From positions 14,052,854 through 14,116,853 of the forward strand of contig NC_045147.1 in assembly GCF_008831285.2 (NCBI RefSeq): 64,000 bases of DNA, given 5' to 3'. The stretch's first letter is position 1, and every line of letters begins with the position of its first letter. The notes below the pieces were generated by a model. The model was not told the DNA's origin. It did not search any database and was given only the letters and a program-made list of their open reading frames with translations. The stretch comes from Nymphaea colorata. Lineage: Eukaryota > Streptophyta > Magnoliopsida > Nymphaeales > Nymphaeaceae. A program made the position numbers and the translations under genes. Shown in pieces: positions 1 to 12,840 of the stretch.

Positions 1-658
1 GATTGAAGTTTTCTTTATTATTTTCAATTAAATAAATGTCATACATTAATCAGTACTGTCTAATTTTCACGTAAAAAAATGTCAAGTACTGACTTAAAGT
101 AAAATTTTTGTTAGCAAACAAAAAAATTGACAGGAACATAATGTAGTGGTAGAAGTAATCTTAAAAAAAAAAAAAATTGCAGCGTGACCGCTTTTCGTCT
201 TCAAGCCTTGGTAAGACAGTTTTCGTGAAAATTAAGTGAGGTCATTCTTTAAAGAATTACAGACAATATTTTTTTAAAACAAAAAAATTATACTTTTACC
301 ATCTTTGCTGTCACCAATGTGACTTTATAATCAGAAACATTTCCTTGAAGAGGAATTAAGTGCACTTTTAGATGTTCTTCCTCGAAGGAGAAGCTGCTTT
401 ACACGCATTTCTACTGTTTGCATCTCTTTTACAGTAAGAGAACTGGAGCTCCATTCTTGTAGTTTTCCCTGTGGAATTATCGCAGTAGCATTTGAACCCA
501 TTAAACTGTTGATGTTCTTCCTCGAGGGAGAAGCTGCTTTACACGCTGCTTTCCAAAAAATGACTGTTTTACACGCAGTTGGGCAGTTCAAGAAGAAGAA
601 GCAAAACCATTTTCGTCGTTTTGTTGGGAAGCAAAAGAAAACCTGCCTCTTGGCGGGG
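1..658. repeat. Foldback-type repeat arm (left partner of 29,988-30,488)
   Basis: Positions 1 to about 370 and 515-658 match the reverse complement of 29,988-30,488, with 1 corresponding to about 30,488. The stretch 370-640 also matches 29,609-29,860 in direct orientation. The outer 45 bases recur as a remnant at about 22,818-22,862. It contains two copies of a short motif (GATGTTCTTCCTCGA near 372 and 511). A 123-codon reading frame on the minus strand lies wholly inside the repeat and has no recognisable domain. The element may begin before the window. The family was not recognised. Confidence 0.7.
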
Positions 659-1072
659 CCTTTAGCATGGCCATAGGCGAGTACGTGTCCCTCTACTCCC
701 AAGTCGACATCGAGCTCGCTCAGATGGAAAGGGAAAAGAGGTACGCCGACGTCGAGTCATCGCCGGAGAATGAGGAGAAGGAAAAGGAGAAGATGCCGAG
801 CCCATTGCAGGCGGCGGGGGCGTCGGCGGTGGCCTTCGGCATCGGAGCAGTGTTGCCGCTTCTGGCCGGCGCATTTATCAATCAGCACTGGGTTAGGATC
901 GGCACTGTCTCCAGCTCTGTTTGGTTGGGCTGGTGCATTCCTGGGAGGCTCGCCCATTTACAAGTCAACGGTTAGGGTTGTGGTCGGAGGGAGGGCTGCC
1001 ATGCTTGTTACCTTCGGAGTGCTGAAGCTCTTTGGCTTGGTGTTTAAAATGGATATAAGCGGTGCTCACTAG
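659..1072 (+). pseudogene. Vacuolar iron transporter-like (VTL/nodulin-21 type), C-terminal half, frameshifted
   Basis: The reading frame from about 659 gives FSMAIGEYVSLYSQVDIELA, the conserved segment after the second transmembrane region of plant VIT-like proteins (CCC1/VIT1 family, vacuolar Fe/Mn import). A charged loop follows, then a hydrophobic helix (QAAGASAVAFGIGAVLPLLA). The frame then breaks near 890-925. The C-terminal part continues in another frame with GWAGAFLGGSPIYKSTVRVV and a final KLFGL-type tail ending at the stop at 1070-1072. The N-terminal half is absent here and homology starts exactly where the repeat arm at 1-658 ends. I infer a dead fragment joined to, or captured by, the repeat. 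Family recognition is strong; function is lost. Confidence 0.75.
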
Positions 1073-2130
1073 CTTAACTGTAAGGCGCATGGTTGTTGTT
1101 ACTGTGGAACTTGAAAGAGAAGATTATAGAAAATAGAAAAGCATTGAATATATGATATTTATTTAAAACTAAATCCCATTAGAACCCAACCAGATGTTGT
1201 TTCTTAAATCCAAATACAATCCGTTCTCATAAACGGCGAACATTAAAAAACGAGACGTTGAAAACTGTGGAAGAGAGAACCTTGGGAAAATACTTAAAGG
1301 ACGTCGGCCGGCCAACCATTGTACAAAGATGTCGATGGGCGGAGGAGCTTTAGGGGTTATGCTCTTAGCGGGAGAGCGCGGTGAGGCGCACCTTTCCGTA
1401 TACGTATTCGCACTCGTATGGCCATCAAACTCAGTCGCAATCCATCAACAGGAAAGGAACCGTTCCATTGGAGCCCTTTCAAATCCAAACGGGCACTTAG
1501 AACAATCTATTGGCAAGTTCATTTAATATTTTGCTTCCTTTTTATCTTTTGACGTAATTTGTTTCGGAATACTTCATTAATGCATAGTACTTGGTTTAGG
1601 TCACCCGCGTTTCTATGAAAAGGGTTTACTTACCAATAGTTCAAACCACATACATGAAAGTAAACTATAAACAACGGTAGGAGTGAAGTTGGAAATTTTA
1701 TTTTATGAAACAATAAACATAAATATATAGTAAACAAAATTTTAATTGGTCATAAAGCAGGTCTCATGGACTTAGATTCATCCAAACTAAACCACTAATG
1801 TAAGTTTTTAGATTGCACTTGTCTTTTCAGTTGCAGTTTTCTGTAAATATAAATATATTTCTTTACACAACTCCGAAACGATAAATGTACGCATTTTAGT
1901 AAGGTCATCCTGGATGTATGTTGTACCAAAAAATTCATATGAATTAAGATGGGAAAAGGGCATGAATTAAGAAAACAAAAAAATAATTTGGAAAAATGCG
2001 ATCCGGGAAAAATAGGCTTAAAGAGATACTCTTTCAACGGAGTCAGATACTGGCACCAGGGTGTGCGTGGAAAAGGCCCACTTGCTCGTCGGCTCCCTCA
2101 CCTCCACTTTTTTTTTGCACTTTCTTCCGT
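1073..2130. other. Gene-less stretch
   Basis: AT-rich DNA between two iron-transporter-like fragments. The 3' flank of the first fragment runs to about 1,095, where a similar sequence recurs in inverted orientation at 3,061-3,077. The small reading frames here (for example 1,329-1,526) show no domain or coding character that I can recognise. Confidence 0.5.
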
Positions 2131-2139
2131 CTATAAATC
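2131..2139 (+). promoter_or_regulatory. TATA box upstream of the VTL-like N-terminal fragment
   Basis: CTATAAATC lies about 75 bases upstream of the ATG at 2,210 and is followed by a C/T-rich leader (CTCTCTCTTTCTTTCTCTCC type), as in plant core promoters. It suggests the N-terminal fragment kept its original promoter. Confidence 0.45.
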
Positions 2140-2209
2140 TTGGCGTGTGCCGTCCACACTCTCACCATCATCCACCCTCTCTCTTTCTTTCTCTCCCCTT
2201 TTGAGGAAG

Positions 2210-2410
2210 ATGTCGTCACAAGGCCCTCCGGCTGCTGCTGCTGCACAGAGGAACGCAACAGTTCATGGACTGAGATCGCCGGACACGGTGGTGACGATTC
2301 CACCACCATTACCAGCGGCGGAGCTGTCCAAGGGCAAGGAGAAGACGCCCTTCGACTACTCCGAGCCGCCGTCCTTGGCGCCAACGACGGCCTCGTCTCC
2401 GTCTCCGTTG
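2210..2410 (+). pseudogene. Vacuolar iron transporter-like, N-terminal fragment, frameshifted
   Basis: From ATG 2,210 the frame reads MSSQGPPAAAAA and continues to TPFDYS, the usual cytosolic lead-in of plant VIT-like proteins. About 14 bases equivalent to the family's RAQW-type residues are missing and the frame shifts. The hallmark LRAAVLGANDGLVSVS of the first transmembrane region follows in the next frame (about 2,361-2,408). Homology stops there. The remainder of the first half is not found in the window, and the C-terminal half lies upstream at 659-1,072 on the same strand, so the order is reversed relative to a normal gene. It cannot encode a working transporter. Confidence 0.75.
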
Positions 2411-2469
2411 AATTCAAAAGTGGTTAGCAACTCAAGTAATGCATGCTTGCTATGCCTCCGCTCTTCTTC

Positions 2470-3545
2470 TGGACGTGCATGGAACACGAGGACTCTTTTT
2501 CTTGCTCACCAAGAAAGCCTATCTGTGTTTTTTCTTTTTATTTTAAAAGAGCGATGTTCCTATAACTAGTTTCATGACAAAACTTTTTTAACTTTAGAGT
2601 TTTAAAGTCAACCTACTTTATAAGTTGCCTTCTTTTCCCTTTTGCAGTTTACACTTAAAATGGTCCGTACGCGACCTTCTTCTTTCCTATAACAAAGATT
2701 ATTTCTTGAGTTTTGCTAACTTATCTATCTTTTGTTAAATAAATAAAGCTTTGCCATCTGGGACTGAAAGTCTATAGCGCTTTTCGTTTTTCACACGAAG
2801 TAATGCACTTCATTGATGAAGCGAACTGTCCAGCGATAGCTTCCAATTAAGCAGGTTACAATTGGAGACATAAAAGATTGTGCATTTGATATCTTCCTCT
2901 TAACTTCAATTTTTGAGCAGTAGTACATCTAAAAAAGGGAACAAGTTGTTCTCCCGCTCCCCAACTTGGCAAAATTCTTAAATACAAAATAGAACATAGC
3001 CTTTTTTAATACATGAGGATACGAAATTAGAGAGCTAAACCTTTGATTTTCCCGAACGATGCGCCTTACAGTTAAGCTAGTGAGCACCGCCTGTATCCAT
3101 TTTAAACACCAAGCCAATGAGCTTCAGCACTCCGAAGGTAACAAGCATGGCAGCCATGAGAATTCTATCAATATATTTCTTTCGCTTCTTCAATGAAGTG
3201 CATTACTTCAGGTGAAAAACGAAAAGCGCTATAGACTTCCAGTCCCAGATGGCAAAGCTTTATTTATTTAACAAAAGATAGACAAGTTAGCAAAACTTTA
3301 AGAAATAATCTTTGTTCAAGGAAAGAAAAAGGTCGCGTATCGGCGTATGGGCCATTTTAAGTGTAAACTGCAAAAAGGGAAAAGAAGGCAACTTATAAAG
3401 TAGGTTGACTTTAAACCTCTAAAATTAAAAAAGTTTTGTCATGAAACTAGTTATAGGAACATCGCTCTTTTAAAATAAAAAAAAAACTGCAGATAGGCTT
3501 TCTTGGTGAGCAAGAAAAAGAGTACTCGGGTTCCACGCACGTCCA
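2470..3545. mobile_element. Foldback-like element with about 355-bp inverted arms
   Basis: 2,470-2,823 is a close inverted copy of 3,183-3,545, with a spacer of about 359 bases. The inner ends carry GAAGTAATGCACTTC/GAAGTGCATTACTTC, itself nearly palindromic. The spacer contains a minus-strand piece of a VTL-like gene (3,077-3,158). No transposase is present. I did not identify a target-site duplication at the outer ends. The structure fits a foldback element or a local inverted duplication. Confidence 0.6.
3077..3158 (-). pseudogene. VTL-like gene, last codons, inverted copy
   Basis: The minus strand reads MAAMLVTFGVLKLIGLVFKM and on to a stop at 3,077-3,079. It is the same C-terminal end as at 995-1,072, with a few substitutions. 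It is a fragment only, inside the spacer of the foldback structure. Confidence 0.6.
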
Positions 3546-6500
3546 ATGCCTTCCACAACCCAATCATGTCTCTGAAAATTCAATTGCTGTTAGAAGAAAT
3601 AGACAACTCAATATGAAGGTTTACGGGTTTATCTCTTCTGTTAATGTCAGCACTGAACTCGTTCCACTATGGTTATTGAACTCCGTTGTGGAACAAATTT
3701 GGGGATTGCAGAATGAGTCCACTCTTTGGCTTAGAAGTCGGAACTGATTGCCTCGTGCAGATACGGTCTATGTCAACTCCTTAACTTCATCCGACAAATG
3801 TTAAGATTCGAGCTACTAGTTAATTAAAACTAGCATCAGTTTTTCACTAACACATTAGAAACTACTAATTGGAACATCAGTTTTTCATGCGCGCACACTG
3901 CTATTTCGTTGACTATTCAGTGACTCTAATTGGTGCTTTCAGCTGGAGAAGAAAAAAAGTGTCCATGTCTAAGTTGAATTTTCAATTTCATCGGCCGGTA
4001 AGCTTCCGTCATACCCCTTTATACGAGTGATTTTTCTTGGCTTATCTAGTTTGTGATGTTACACGGATGCACCACTTGGTTACCGGGCTTAATTATCACC
4101 TGCAAATTGCAACTAAAAAGAAACACCGTTTCATTTTTCTTTAATAAAATATTTTATGTTTTTGAGACTTCCCACTTGGAACTAAGTTACATCACTCTGT
4201 CGGATCTTGGTTGTATTCAAGATGTGCTTTCTTGTTCACATTTAAACTCATAGTATGAATGGGTAGGCTATATCTGACAAGCCAGAATATATTATTATAA
4301 TTGGATATGTTCAACTTTTCACATATTATTGGCATTAGAAGAGATAAAAAGAGGAAAAATATAGAAGAAGGCGAAAGAAAACAAGATCGAATTGAAAATG
4401 CACAACCTGAACGAGCACATCCTGTTTATAAATTCTATGGGCTGCCCTCTACCATTTATCAACTCGAACCGTCATTCCTATGAAGTCGAAGGAATTCTAA
4501 AATTTGATCTTGGCATACCCTGTGACACATCATAAGAAGATACTCTGCTAAAAGTCTTTTTTTTTTTTTTTTTTCTATCCCCTGGATCAATACCTTCTCT
4601 TGTCCAGGAGCAATGGTGCAAGCCTGTTTTTCTCATATGCAGGAAAAATTAATCTGACAGAATGTACCCTGATGCTGCCAGAAATAAAAACATAGATGAA
4701 ATAAAAAATAGATATCATAGTTCACTACTTAGAAGATCTAATCAATTATCTAATGCTCCTTCCCTTTGCCCGATCTAAATGTCTCAATAGGGATCTCCTC
4801 CCACAAAAGGAAAAAAAGACGTCCACAGTAAGTCCGAAGGTAAATAAAACAGGATATCAGGCTGAGACTGTGTGCATGAATTGCTTCGATCCTGCCATCA
4901 AGTTTACAAACAGTTTCAGTTCCTTCTTCTAATGCTCAGGAATCAAACTAACACACGTAGACACATCCTGGCCAGGAGAGGAAGGAGTCTCTCTCTCTCT
5001 TCAGGCATTTCTGCTGGCTCTCCGGATGCCTCCATTGTTGCAATAAAATGCTGGATGTATCATCGACGTTAACTCAGTCCATTCTTGGAAGAGATATCTT
5101 GCGGCTAAAAAGCTTCCCTCGGTCAGGGACCACAGGCTTAGGAAAGTCAAACCAACTTTTATATTTAGCAGGTTTAACTTGTCGCAGTAACAAGCTATAT
5201 TCTGATCTGGATTACAGTAAGGAAGCAAAAAGGGCATCAAAGTTTGTAAACAGACAGGAATTTTCTCAAGGTAAATCTTACAAGTACAGTCTTAAGTCTT
5301 TCGGGTCGTAATTTCTTGAGTTGCTCTTTTTCCTGGTTGAACAAATTATTTTGGTCCCTTTTCACCATTTGTTACAGCTCATGACTCCCCTTGCTAGCTG
5401 CCGCGCTTAGGATTATAAAGTTTTCTTAGGCCAAAAGCTAGACGTTCTACTGGAATACTATAAGAAACAAAAGAGAGAGAGAGATTTCATTACAATCGTG
5501 GACTTTTTCTCTAGAAAATATGCCAAAGCTTTAGCTCTTCTAAAATTGGAAATCTTGCTTTCTCAGGGTAAATATTTCTCCATGAGCAGCAAACAGTCTC
5601 TCAGGCTGGCAGTTTCTCTAAAAGTTTGCAAGGTAATCTTCTTGCTATAGTGGTGAATGGGGTTTAGAGCGAGTGGAAAAGCTACAGTGAGATGGGGAGG
5701 AAAATAATTTTCCTGTATAGGTTACAGTTAGCTTTTCATATTGAAGGCCTTCCCTGGCATCTCCTTGCTACATACATTGAAGACCTTTCCTTTCATATCT
5801 CTTGTGGTTTACATAATTGTTGGATCATGATGCAATGGCTTTTCTCTGTACTCAAATCCTATCTTTAGGAGTAGGGACACTTGAACTTAACAATTTGTCG
5901 CGAAGATGGAGTCGACCCCCTAAATCTTAAACTTCAATAGACTATGTGGCTTAGGGACCTTCGTTTAGCTGTAGGATATGGGACGACGACAGACGCTTAT
6001 GTAGCTATTGTGAGTTGATGCCAGTGATGAGATCATATTGCACGTCTGAGATAGAAAAAAGGCATATCCCTAAGGGGGGAAGAAAGAAAACAGATGGTAA
6101 AACTGTGAATAGGACCATTTGACATGATTTAACCAGGGTGTACTCTGGTTAAGCTCAATCCTCAAGTGTTTTTTCTTGTGAATTACTTGAAAAACCTAAG
6201 AACTTAAGACTGACATCTGTAAATTGGTTAAAGCTAGTCTTGGAAATGGAGATTATGTATACATATAATTAGTAAGAATACTATGCTATCTCTATTCTCA
6301 TGGAATGCATATTTAATAAAGTGAAATTGTACATGTGGGAAACTTTGTTCTAACTTACCCTAAACATGGCACTTATTGTGTATTTCTTTCTTCGAATGTT
6401 CGTTAAATGTTTAATAGAATAAAAAATAGGCTCAGTCATCATAGACTTGCTGGAAGCTATATGTGCATCCACACGCACACTCTCTTCTTGGGTAGGGTTG

Positions 6501-8392
6501 CATTATTAGTAAAAATTTTATGTGATTAAACAAAATAAGAAATAAATAACTCGAAATGTGAGAGGTTACCTGCTTCATCAAAGTGGATCAAGCCTTTTTC
6601 TTTTGGGCTGTTTTTCCATAATAGCATTGCCTGTTTTCGATCCATTTGTCCATATTTAAAATTTGTCAATCTGTTTCCTTTGGGTATACTTGAGAGAGCC
6701 AAGAATACTAATCGGTTATGATGTATAAGACCGAAGGCAAGAGAGTTCAGTAAGAGGACAATTTTAACGTTGTTGCAAGAATGACTTAGGTATAAATAAA
6801 AAGTAAAGATTATTTTCAAGGCTGTGAAAATAAATAAAGTACGGTTATTTCACAATTCGTTAATAGATGAAAAAGAGTAGACTACATATATATAGGCACA
6901 TACGCACACACATGCCTCTCTGGCTTTGGTTCTAGATCAGGGTCTACTTTTGTGAGATTGGGTGTGAATAAGAGTAGCAAAAATTCTAAACTTCAATTGG
7001 TCATTTATATTTGCTACTTGTTTGTCAAGGAAGTGCTTGAATACACCGACAGATCGTCATTGTTTGAGGAACCTATCTTAAAAATTGAGGCAGATTCATA
7101 TAACATTGTATAACAACAGTATTTTATGAATCTATCCTAATTTCTTGAGATATATTAAAAAACAAACAACATATTACCTTTGAGATGCAGTGATGGACGT
7201 GTCCCTGGAAGAAAGAATACAAATTCCAAATGGATGATTTTGAAATGAAATTGACATTTGTACTGCTCAAAATACTAACAAACATATTTGTAAGAATTGA
7301 ACAAATATGACTGAAATTGTTAGGGAGGTAATGTTGGTACTAAAGTTAAATTAGCATGGTCAGTACCGAAGTAACTCGAAAATGATTTATCAATCAAACA
7401 AAAAACTGGAAAAGTGTTTGATAAATAGTTTATTTTGATAAGAACATGAAGCACTGATGTGAGGAAAATATGAATTCACGATAATCAGGTATATATTTAT
7501 TTATACAGTCGAGAGGTCACCAACTCAAGATGATTCGCGGAAGCTGGCGAATGAATGGACGTCTCATCAGCAAATTCCATACAAGGTATATCTCTAGGCA
7601 CAAAGAAATTATGCCTGTGCATAAGCTCTTTTTTAAGCTATTTAAGCTTATACAACTATAGAAACACACACTCTCTCTTTCCACCTCAAAACATGAATGT
7701 TTTTTTTAGCTTGATTCAGAAGACAAGTAATTCTATATAAACATAAAGTTAAAGAAAATCGTGCCTATGATTGAGTTTGTGAGGAGACCACCACTCCTCT
7801 TTACTCAGAACGCATGTGTATAAATCTACAGTTTTAATTAAAGTAAATCAAACCAAAATTTTAACAAAGTCACTAAACCAACCTAATTAGCATATAGCTG
7901 TCACCATGATTGGCCATCGTTAAATAATTATTGGATCACATCTTGAGGTTACGTTTTGATGTTTGAGTTTGACTATAACGCCCGAACATATTAGTTCACA
8001 TTATTTCTTGCTTGTTAGTTGTTTATCCAAATGACGCGTACCCCAAAGATGTGTGTAGCATTCGTGTCTTCAATTTGCATTGCTCATCCCTATATCATGT
8101 TACGTCACATTGTTCCACAAAATTATTTGGAAGCATGAGATTGATTTCCTATTAAAAAAAAACCTCATCTGCACTCTATAGAACTTTTTAAATAAAAGGA
8201 TCCATTGTTTTAACTTTTTTATTTTGGAATAAGACAATTATTAGTCAACTTTTTTCATTTTCGTTTCACATAATTTTTCTTTGTTAGTCTGCTAAGTCTA
8301 TGGGCGGAGGGATGGGGGCTTATGAGGGGCCTTGGTCCCTTCTCAGATTTTAAAAACTTTAAAAATTTATATGTAAATCTAAAAAATTTTAG

Positions 8393-8428
<36 letters not shown>

Positions 8429-11400
8429 CGACCCTTGTTAAAATTTTGAAACTATAGTTGGCCCCTGCACCAAAATTTTATGGCTCCTCCTCTTATGCCC
8501 TACCATGTCAAATCAGTTACTATCTCGCATTTGCTCAAGAATAATTGAATCCCTAGGGCCTGTTTGATGGCCAAAGACAAAAGTTCATGGATAAAGATAT
8601 ATGGATTTTAATCCATGTATTAATCACCAGGAGACAATTGTTCATGGCCTAACAATTAACATTTTGTCCAGCGTATGATGGGCAAGGATTAAAATCCCTG
8701 AAATATTGTCCACCGTGTGGTTGAATTGGATTAAAATCCATGGACAAAAAAAAAAATCCATTGCAAAGATTGGCCTCCTATTCAGTAAGATAAAAAAAAA
8801 CTGGCCATTAGTCCAACCACGTTTGATCTGTCCAAGCGAGAAACTCTCGCATATGGGGAATATGCAGAAACACTTTTCCTTGTTAACTAAAGCCATTGAG
8901 AAAAGATTATGCAGAAATAATGCAGATGGATTTCATAAAAGAACTATTGGATATGGTAAAAAGTGATTAAACGTGAAAAATACTATTTTATTGCTTACAC
9001 AAGTTGCTTGGAGATGCATAAATCATATGTCCATCAAGACAAAACCTTTGAACTTTATCTGATCTTAGAGACAACAAGATGCTTTATCTGGTACTAACTA
9101 TTAAATGCTAACTACTAAAACATTAGGCTGCTTGATTTATGTATTATACAATTTCTTCTATTGTTTCTGGTTTGAAGGCCCACCAAGTTTTGAAGAAAAG
9201 GGAAGATCGATTTTGATAAATGTTGGAGATGCGGAGAACACTTGATAGCATATTGATATAATGATTTTTTTGGCTGCAAAGGCGGTGGAATGTCTTCAAG
9301 GATCATATACTTGACTGTTGAACAAGTATAAACTAATTCCAAAGTTATAAATGTTTTATCATTTCCAAATTTCATATATTAACTTCAAGTAAGAAAAGAA
9401 AAGAGAAAGCACCCCATCTTAGGACTGCCGTCATCTTAAGGACTGCCATCTTAGAAACACTAAGTTTTAGATGTAATGGTTGCCATGGTTATTCAAGTAA
9501 AACACAAAGGTAATGTATAAACAGCAATCAAAGAAATTAAATTGGAAATTGTAGTCCTGAATTTGTAGTATACTTAAATTAATCTTTGCCTTTGTGAATA
9601 ATTATCAAAGCAATTAGAGTTCTTATAGAAAATTATCCAAAATCGTAAAACATATGAACTAAATAAGAACCTGACAGTATGAGACCGGACAATTTGGAAC
9701 TTTCTCATTTTTGGAATTCGACCACTTGATTGTGATGTAGAAACTACCATTAAATCATCTATTCACAACACGTAAACACGTCAAAAGTTTTCCTTTTTCT
9801 TTCAAAAAATTGTCTTACAAGTAGCGACAAAAACCCAATCACCTATTTATCTCAATTCTTCATATTTTTTGTTCTTCGAGGGTTTATTCATGCCAAAAGC
9901 CTTGTATGAAAGGTTCTCGGTACCAATTTATTTTTCCTAATCATCATGTAAGGTGGCTAGCTGTAAAGTTTTTTGGCCTTTGAGTGTCTCTGTGATCTTT
10001 TAGTCATTTGGACGAAATGGATTCGTGGCAGAGTTGGTAAGGCCATGAATGAAAAATACTGCATGTCCTATCAATGGATAACTCTGACAATACTTCATTC
10101 TTATCTAACCAAGTAAAAAATGCCCTTTTGATTGGTAGCTACACCTGTTCAAAATTCATTGCAATTTGATCAAGTGAATAGGTAGATATTGATCAAGTGG
10201 ATAGATAGATAGAGCCACATGGCTCCATTTGTAAGAAAAAACAAAAATCAACTAGTTTTGGTTCCCTTCTTAATTTGAACGGATACTCGATCTACTTAGA
10301 TGCTGAAAATATATTGGTGCCTGATGCGGAGCTACAATTTTTTTTCCGTGATACATTAGTTAACAAATTTTTAATTGGCCTTGAAATAGTGATTCGGGTG
10401 TGGTGTGGTTGGTCCATATAACTGGATCCATATCTCGTTCCTGGGCCTGATTGGAGAAGTTCTCCAACCCTGTAAAGAATTAAACTCCGAGAATAAAAAC
10501 TTCTTCCATTTTCTGTTTATAGAAAGAACAAACAAGAAGATGAGATCAAGAGAACGGAACTGAAATGGCCTGTGGTTGTCAGGCCCTTTTGTTTCAGGGG
10601 CTGCTTGATACGAAGCTGAAACTTTTCCTATGAGAAGTTTCAACAACTCTGGTCGTATGGGAAAGGAGAAGCCACCTACTATTCACTAAGTGGTGGTGGG
10701 AAGATATGTCCTTTCTTTTACCATGAAAAGGTGTTTTGGTAACTTTATAGGGTAATTTTTAGATTTCACTTTTACCTTTACAAGGGAGCAATATTTCATT
10801 TCATGTATATGAGTATTTTGGTGATTTCTGGCTCATAACAGGGGAAACTGCATATAACCAGCTCAGTGAATTTTCAGCTGCGATGGAGAAATTTCTCTTG
10901 TCAACCATCCTCCTATCAAATTATGGAAAAAAAAAAGTTCATTTATCTGCTTCCTTTTTTTAAACGTATTGGTAAAACGAGGCTCATTTTTGTGAAATAT
11001 TGGGGTTTCGATTCATCTCTTATAACTTAGTTAGATTGCTAGGAGTTGATGAATTATTTTTATACAGAAAGTTAGGATGAGAAACTAGATATTGATTTCT
11101 TGCCATCATGCGTTGGAAGATAACATTCTTTGGTTGGCACAACAAACAATGTAGGCGGCTGGTTGCATCACCATCCATAAACGAACTCCTTTTTTTTTTT
11201 TTCCTAACAGATAAAAAGTGGAGCCGAATGATTTGTATACGTTGAGCGTACGTAAACTTTTAACATATATTATAACTCAAAACAGAAGTTTTTAATACAG
11301 TGTTATCAAAAATGGCATGTAAAACAAGATTTGAATCTAATCATTGGCAAACCGGTGGCTGATTCAAAAATGTCAACTTTTCTGTCATCAATTTTTCTTT

Positions 11401-11834
11401 CAAATATTATAATTTTAAGAATTTTCGTTTCCTTATTATATTTTTTACTTTGACCATTTTTCAACCGGTTGGGCACTCCCACTAATTGGATTCGGTACAT
11501 GTTTACATCCAAAATGACTTAATGCTAAGACTTTTGTGAAAGTAAAACATGAAACAATAATTGAAAGATGGGTGTTTAAGGGGTTTTTTTTTTTTGTGAA
11601 GAAGAAGAGTATTTAATTCGATTGTAAAAGTTTATGGCCCCGTTCTTCTTTTAAGGTACAAGCCTACTTTTAGTTCGGCATTCGACACTTTTTTAAGGTA
11701 CGAAGCCTGCTTTTCAGTTTCTCGAACTAGTGTTTGGATCGTCTAGAAGCTGATAAGTTTTATAAGTTTTTACGTATGTGCACCGATGGCACAGCTGAAC
11801 TTGTTTAACCTGTTAAAGAAAATAAGGATTAAAT
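3546..11834. other. Long gene-poor stretch
   Basis: About 8.3 kb without a recognisable gene. It holds poly-T (about 4,557-4,575), a (TA)n run at 8,397-8,426 inside degenerate repeat-like DNA (8,290-8,500), and a terminal-repeat-like motif GGGCCTGTTTGATGG near 8,557 with no matching inverse end nearby. A second such motif (GGCCCCGTTCTTC) lies near 11,637, just outside the inverted duplication. The small reading frames (for example 4,872-5,311 +, 6,526-6,819 -, 9,115-9,375 -) show no domain I can name and no splice-linked continuation. Confidence 0.5.
8397..8426. repeat. (TA)n microsatellite
   Basis: An uninterrupted AT/TA dinucleotide run flanked by A/T-rich DNA. Confidence 0.9.
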
Positions 11835-12591
11835 TATCTGTCATGAAAGTGATTTTTTAATATTAAAAAATTCAAATTTCCAAAATAATTGTGAAAAGGA
11901 CTTCTTCTCTTCTTATCCGCCTTTAAGAAGCCCTCGTAACAATTTTAATGATCACATCAATTGAATATTTTATGAATTATAATACATCTTTTATGACATT
12001 TTTTTGTTTTATAGCACTAACGTCTACGTCCTTTCATACTTTTTTTTTTTTGGTACACAATTTTCTACTTTCTACTTCATTTGAGATTATGGGCGTGCAT
12101 CGACCAAATCATTTGATTTTTTTTATTTTCTATTGTCAGCATTTAACTCAAATTATAGCAATTTGGTGTATAGAGTCTGACGTTATTCTTCTTTTTTTTT
12201 CTGGGAGGGGTTTATATTCACAAGATCATTTGAAACTAGAAGTAAATTTGGTAAAGTGGAACATCAATTGAAATAAACTTGAAGTAAAGGGAAACATCAA
12301 TTGCGATGAAGTGATGAACCCACCCACGCTGATTCCTCTCCTTGGAGAAAGAAATTAATATATTTCCTTCATCTTTCCTTGAAAGGAGAGAAAAGGGACC
12401 TGCTTCCCCTTATGAGCCATGAACATATTCATCCCTACACGTTAAACACTGTTGACAAACTCGTCTCATAACTTTGGGCAAATTCGTTTCTACTTGCAGT
12501 TAGATCTGTCAAAAGTCAGGAACAGTTTAGTTTTCACGAAAATGGAATCTGTTCCCTTAAACAGATATTAAAAACCTGAGAAAATGTAGTG

Positions 12592-12840
12592 GAATTAAAG
12601 GCCTTTTGTACTGAAATAAATCCATCGGCGGAATTCCAACTATGCTAGAACTAGAGTTTGAATTAAAGATGTTTTCCACTGAAATAAATCCATTTGCTGA
12701 ATTCCAACAATGGTAGAACCAGAGCTTGAATTAAAGGTCTTTTCTACTGAAATAAATCCATCTGCTGAATTCCAACTATGCCATAACTAGAGGTTGAATT
12801 AAAGTAGCTGAATTCCAACAATGGTAGAACTAGAACTAGA
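12592..12840. repeat. 68-bp tandem repeat, about 3.5 copies
   Basis: The motif GAATTAAAG...CTGAATTCCAAC...TGGTAGAAC starts at 12,592, 12,660, 12,728 and 12,796, an exact 68-base spacing, with the last copy partial. An inverted counterpart lies at about 21,720-21,975 in the other arm, so the array predates the duplication. Confidence 0.85.

Noticed and set aside
4872-5311. Two overlapping plus-strand frames (66 and 87 codons)
   Set aside because: They show no domain, no codon character and no splice-linked continuation. They also overlap a minus-strand frame of similar length.
8557-8966. Possible MITE starting GGGCCTGTTTGATGG
   Set aside because: No inverse end or target-site duplication could be found within the next kilobase.
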